Assembly: GCA_044230315.1 (NCBI GenBank)
Contig: JBGARJ010000018.1
Coordinates: forward strand, 1-64,000
DNA: 64,000 bases
Reading direction: 5' to 3'
From: M3007 sp044230315
GTDB lineage: Bacteria; Bacteroidota; Bacteroidia; Chitinophagales; Saprospiraceae
Shown here: piece after piece, positions 61,740 through 64,000 of the stretch
Numbering within the stretch: position 1 is the first letter of the stretch
Layout: every line of letters begins with the position of its first letter
Translations under genes and position numbers: made by a program
The notes under the pieces: generated by a model
What the model saw: the letters and a program-made list of their open reading frames with translations, nothing else
What the model was told of the DNA's origin: nothing
The model's database searches: none

Positions 61740-62354
61740 ATGAAACCCTACCTTATCGGCATTACCGGCGGCAGCGGCAGCGGCAAAACCACGTTTATCC
61801 GGCGGCTGCGCGAACAATTCACCCAGGAACAGGTATGTATCATTTCACAGGACGACTACTACCTGCCCCGCGAGGCGCAACACACCGACGAGCGCGGCGA
61901 AAAGAATTTCGACCTGCCGCAATCGTTCGATAAAAAGGCGTTCCGGCATGACCTGGAGCGGCTGCTTCGCGGCGAAACCGTCACGCGGCAGGAATATACC
62001 TTCAACAATCCCGAAGCCGCTCCTAAGACGCTGACCTTCTATCCGGCGCCCATCATCATCGTGGAAGGCTTGTTCGTGTTTCACTACAAAAAAATAGCGC
62101 CGCTGCTCGATTTGAAGGTTTTTATCAATGCCAAAGAAAACCTCAAAGTGATCCGGCGCATCTACCGCGACCAGGTGGAGCGCAATTACCCGATCGAAGA
62201 CGTGCTGTACAAATACCAATACCACGTACTGCCGGCCTACGAGCAATTCATCCAGCCGTACAAAGAAGACGCCGACCTCGTGATCAACAACAACGCCCAT
62301 TTCGAGCAAGGGCTGGCGGTGCTGACGGGCTTTTTGAAAAACAAATTGGCCTGA
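61740..62354 (+). CDS. udk: uridine kinase
   Basis: 204 residues from ATG 61740. P-loop GGSGSGKTTF (about residue 10-19), the lid/substrate region SQDDYYLPR with the catalytic Asp, and the C-terminal RRIYRDQVERNYPIEDVLYKYQYHVLPAYEQFIQPYK block identify uridine/cytidine kinase. It phosphorylates uridine and cytidine to UMP and CMP. Located divergently from the CNT nucleoside transporter. Confidence 0.92.
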   Translation: MKPYLIGITGGSGSGKTTFIRRLREQFTQEQVCIISQDDYYLPREAQHTDERGEKNFDLPQSFDKKAFRHDLERLLRGETVTRQEYTFNNPEAAPKTLTFYPAPIIIVEGLFVFHYKKIAPLLDLKVFINAKENLKVIRRIYRDQVERNYPIEDVLYKYQYHVLPAYEQFIQPYKEDADLVINNNAHFEQGLAVLTGFLKNKLA

Positions 62355-62366
62355 ACCGTACCTTTG
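62333..62366 (+). promoter_or_regulatory. promoter-like pair inside the end of udk
   Basis: TTTG at 62333-62336 and a perfect TACCTTTG at 62359-62366 with a 22-bp spacer. The -7 element ends 3 bp before the MFS start codon at 62370, so the RNA would be leaderless or the true start lies further in. Confidence 0.4.
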
Positions 62367-62369
62367 CGC

Positions 62370-63557
62370 ATGCACTCCTCCCCGCATCCCGGCGTTTCGG
62401 CCGAAACCCCTCTGTATACCCCGGCATTTTTGCTTCTTTGTCTGTCGCATGCCTTGTTTGCCGGCAGTTTCAATATGATGATCCCCGAACTGCCCGCCTA
62501 CCTCACCTCGCTCGGCGGCGGCGAACACAAAGGGCTCATTATAGCCTTGTTCACGCTCACGGCCGGCGTTTCCCGGCCGTTCAGCGGCAAATTAGCCGAT
62601 ACCATCGGGCGTATCCCGGTCATGTACATTGGCGTGATCGCCTGCGTGGTGTGCGGGCTGCTGTACCCCGTACTGGCTTTTGTGCAGGGTTTCCTCGCCC
62701 TGCGTTTCTTTCACGGATTTTCCACGGGGTTCAAACCTACCGGCTCTTCAGCGTATGTGGCCGACATTGTGCCGGTACACCGGCGCGGCGAGGCGATGGG
62801 CATCCTCGGCATCTGCTTCAGCCTGGGCGTATCGGCTTCGCCGCCTTTGGGCAGTTGGCTGGCACAAACCTGGGGCATCAACACGTTGTTTTACGCTTCC
62901 TCGGTTATCGCTGCGGGCTCTATGATCATCCTGTACAACATGCGCGAAACGCTGCCCGAAAAGCAGCGCTTTCACCCCCGCCTGTTGCGCGTGAGCAAGG
63001 AAGATGTGTACGATCCGTTGGTTATTCCCTCGGCGGTCGTCATGATTTTTTGCTACTTCAGTTACGGGGTGATCCTTACGCTGGCACCCGACCTGACCGA
63101 TTCGGTTGGGGTGACCAACCGCGGCATGGTGTTTACCATTTTCACGCTGGCGAGTATTTCGACGCGCTTGTTTGCCGGTAAAATTTCAGACCGACTGGGC
63201 CGGGAGCCGGTGCTTCGGGTGTCGGCGCTGATGATCGCCGTGGCCATGCTGGCTTTTGCCCGCGCGGCCACGCCGGCGGGCCTGTACCTGGCGTCCTTCC
63301 TGTTCGGCCTTGGCAACGGCATTTTTTCACCGGCGATCAACGCCTGGACGGTCGACCTGGGCGATCCGCTGCGCAAAGGCCGCGCGATGGCCACCATGTA
63401 TATTTCCCTGGAAATCGCGATTGGAGTAAGCGCGGCCGCTTCCGGATGGTATTTTGCCAACGACATGCACCGGATGCCCGCTGTTTTTTATTTTGCCGCT
63501 GCGATGAGCTTTTGCGGTTTTCTTTACCTGATGATCCGACGAAAAAAACAACGATGA
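62370..63557 (+). CDS. MFS transporter, 12-TM type
   Basis: 395 residues from ATG 62370. The loop 2-3 motif GKLADTIGRIPV and its repeat GKISDRLGREPVL, plus GSSAYVADIVPVHRRGEAMG, mark a drug/metabolite MFS permease of the DHA1-like group. Substrate is unknown. It starts 16 bp after udk, either co-transcribed or from the promoter-like pair overlapping the end of udk. Its stop overlaps the start of the next gene (ATGA). Confidence 0.9.
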   Translation: MHSSPHPGVSAETPLYTPAFLLLCLSHALFAGSFNMMIPELPAYLTSLGGGEHKGLIIALFTLTAGVSRPFSGKLADTIGRIPVMYIGVIACVVCGLLYPVLAFVQGFLALRFFHGFSTGFKPTGSSAYVADIVPVHRRGEAMGILGICFSLGVSASPPLGSWLAQTWGINTLFYASSVIAAGSMIILYNMRETLPEKQRFHPRLLRVSKEDVYDPLVIPSAVVMIFCYFSYGVILTLAPDLTDSVGVTNRGMVFTIFTLASISTRLFAGKISDRLGREPVLRVSALMIAVAMLAFARAATPAGLYLASFLFGLGNGIFSPAINAWTVDLGDPLRKGRAMATMYISLEIAIGVSAAASGWYFANDMHRMPAVFYFAAAMSFCGFLYLMIRRKKQR

Positions 63558-63850
63558 AAGCCACCAACCGCAGCCTTTGGTTTGCCATTCTGGCCTGCCT
63601 GGCCATGGGTTTTTTCGCCCGCTCGCCCCACTTCGCCGACGGCTACGGCCTGATTACAATCGCCTTGTTTATTGCCACGCTCGCCCTGAGCGGAACCGGG
63701 CTGTGGTGGGGCCTGCAGGGTGCCCGCCAGCAGCGTACGTTGTGGTCGTGGCTGGCCCCGACCATCAACGCGTTTATTATGCTCGCTTTTCTGGCGTTTT
63801 TTGCCCTGCTGCTCCGGGCGATCAAGGGTGGGTGTTTCGGGTTACAGTGA
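63554..63850 (+). CDS. small membrane protein coupled to the MFS gene
   Basis: 98 residues with three hydrophobic segments (about 8-22, 31-54, 68-90). The start codon overlaps the stop of the MFS gene, so translation is coupled. No family is recognised; a helper of the transporter is possible (inference). The stop codon is followed immediately by a tandem array. Confidence 0.65.
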   Translation: MKATNRSLWFAILACLAMGFFARSPHFADGYGLITIALFIATLALSGTGLWWGLQGARQQRTLWSWLAPTINAFIMLAFLAFFALLLRAIKGGCFGLQ

Positions 63851-63941
63851 GGTTTCAGGGTTTCAGGGGGTTTCAAGGTTTCAGGGGGTTTCAAGGTTTC
63901 AGGGGTTTCAGGGTTTCAGGGGTTTCAGGGTTTCAGGGGGG
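63851..63941 (+). repeat. minisatellite of GGTTTCAG-type units at the window edge
   Basis: About ten units of 8-10 bp (GGTTTCAG, GGTTTCAGGG, GGTTTCAA) begin directly behind the stop codon of the small membrane protein gene. The layout matches the right array of the four-helix-bundle element, which also begins a few bases from a stop codon. Confidence 0.85.
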
Positions 63942-64000
63942 TCGAAACAAGGGTTTGTATCAGGGTCAGAGGGTAGTTACCGAAACAATTGATCTGCCTT

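Noticed and set aside
63851..63941. CRISPR array
   Set aside because: Units are 8-10 bp and contiguous, with no spacers; the same holds for the 9-bp arrays near 13.1 and 13.7 kb.

Overview
The window is chromosomal DNA from a GC-rich member of the Bacteroidota, most like the Saprospiria. Evidence: a SusC/SusD pair with glycosidases, a type IX secretion sorting domain, reg_prop/Y_Y_Y sensors, LytS/LytTR regulators, an HMG-CoA synthase, lipoproteins with Bacteroidota-type lipoboxes, and promoters of the TTTG-N19-22-TAnnTTTG type. No phage or insertion sequence with a transposase was seen. Identifications come from reading the sequence and from family knowledge; no database search was run.

Layout. 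0.4-6 kb: a two-gene operon of a membrane protein with an N-terminal effector-associated (EAD11-like) domain and an exported TPR protein, then a uracil-DNA glycosylase-like protein and an MFS transporter. 6-10.3 kb: a 164-bp inverted-repeat element, a giant leucine-rich T9SS cargo protein, a deletion remnant of a TIR-FGE fusion, a hibernation factor and a DUF433/DUF5615 toxin-antitoxin pair. 10.4-18.8 kb: a Pat-like acyl-CoA ligase/acetyltransferase, a four-helix-bundle gene enclosed by inverted 9-bp tandem arrays, a lipoprotein/HDAC-like fused frame, HMG-CoA synthase and small membrane or heme proteins. 18.9-26.9 kb: a reg_prop histidine kinase with its LuxR-type regulator, a LytS kinase with a LytTR regulator, and a DegP/Q protease. 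27.2-30.9 kb: an aberrant tRNA-Lys-like gene, a Lys/Ala/Thr-rich exported protein and an MprF-type lipid aminoacyltransferase. 31-34.1 kb: an ECF sigma factor, a putative trans-envelope partner and a lipoprotein. 34.2-38.7 kb: an M28 peptidase, a membrane protein and a POT peptide transporter. 38.7-51.2 kb: a polysaccharide utilisation locus (two GH30, SusD, SusC, a PKD lipoprotein) with a divergent membrane-spanning LuxR-type regulator. 51.3-60.1 kb: exported proteins, an aldo/keto reductase and a 1237-residue cytochrome c/PA14/propeller/DUF1080 fusion. 60.2-63.9 kb: a CNT nucleoside transporter divergent from uridine kinase, an MFS transporter, a small membrane protein and a second tandem array at the window edge.

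The most interesting points are: (i) a tRNA-Lys(CTT)-like gene with a disturbed T-stem and a pyrimidine at position 37, encoded just upstream of an MprF-type enzyme that would consume aminoacyl-tRNA; (ii) the sigma factor paired with a protein that seems to join a cytoplasmic segment, an inner-membrane helix, a long linker and an outer-membrane-barrel-like domain; (iii) the four-helix-bundle gene boxed by inverted minisatellites that fill the whole gap between two genes; (iv) the EAD11-TM protein with its exported TPR partner; (v) at least three families of dispersed short palindromic repeats.
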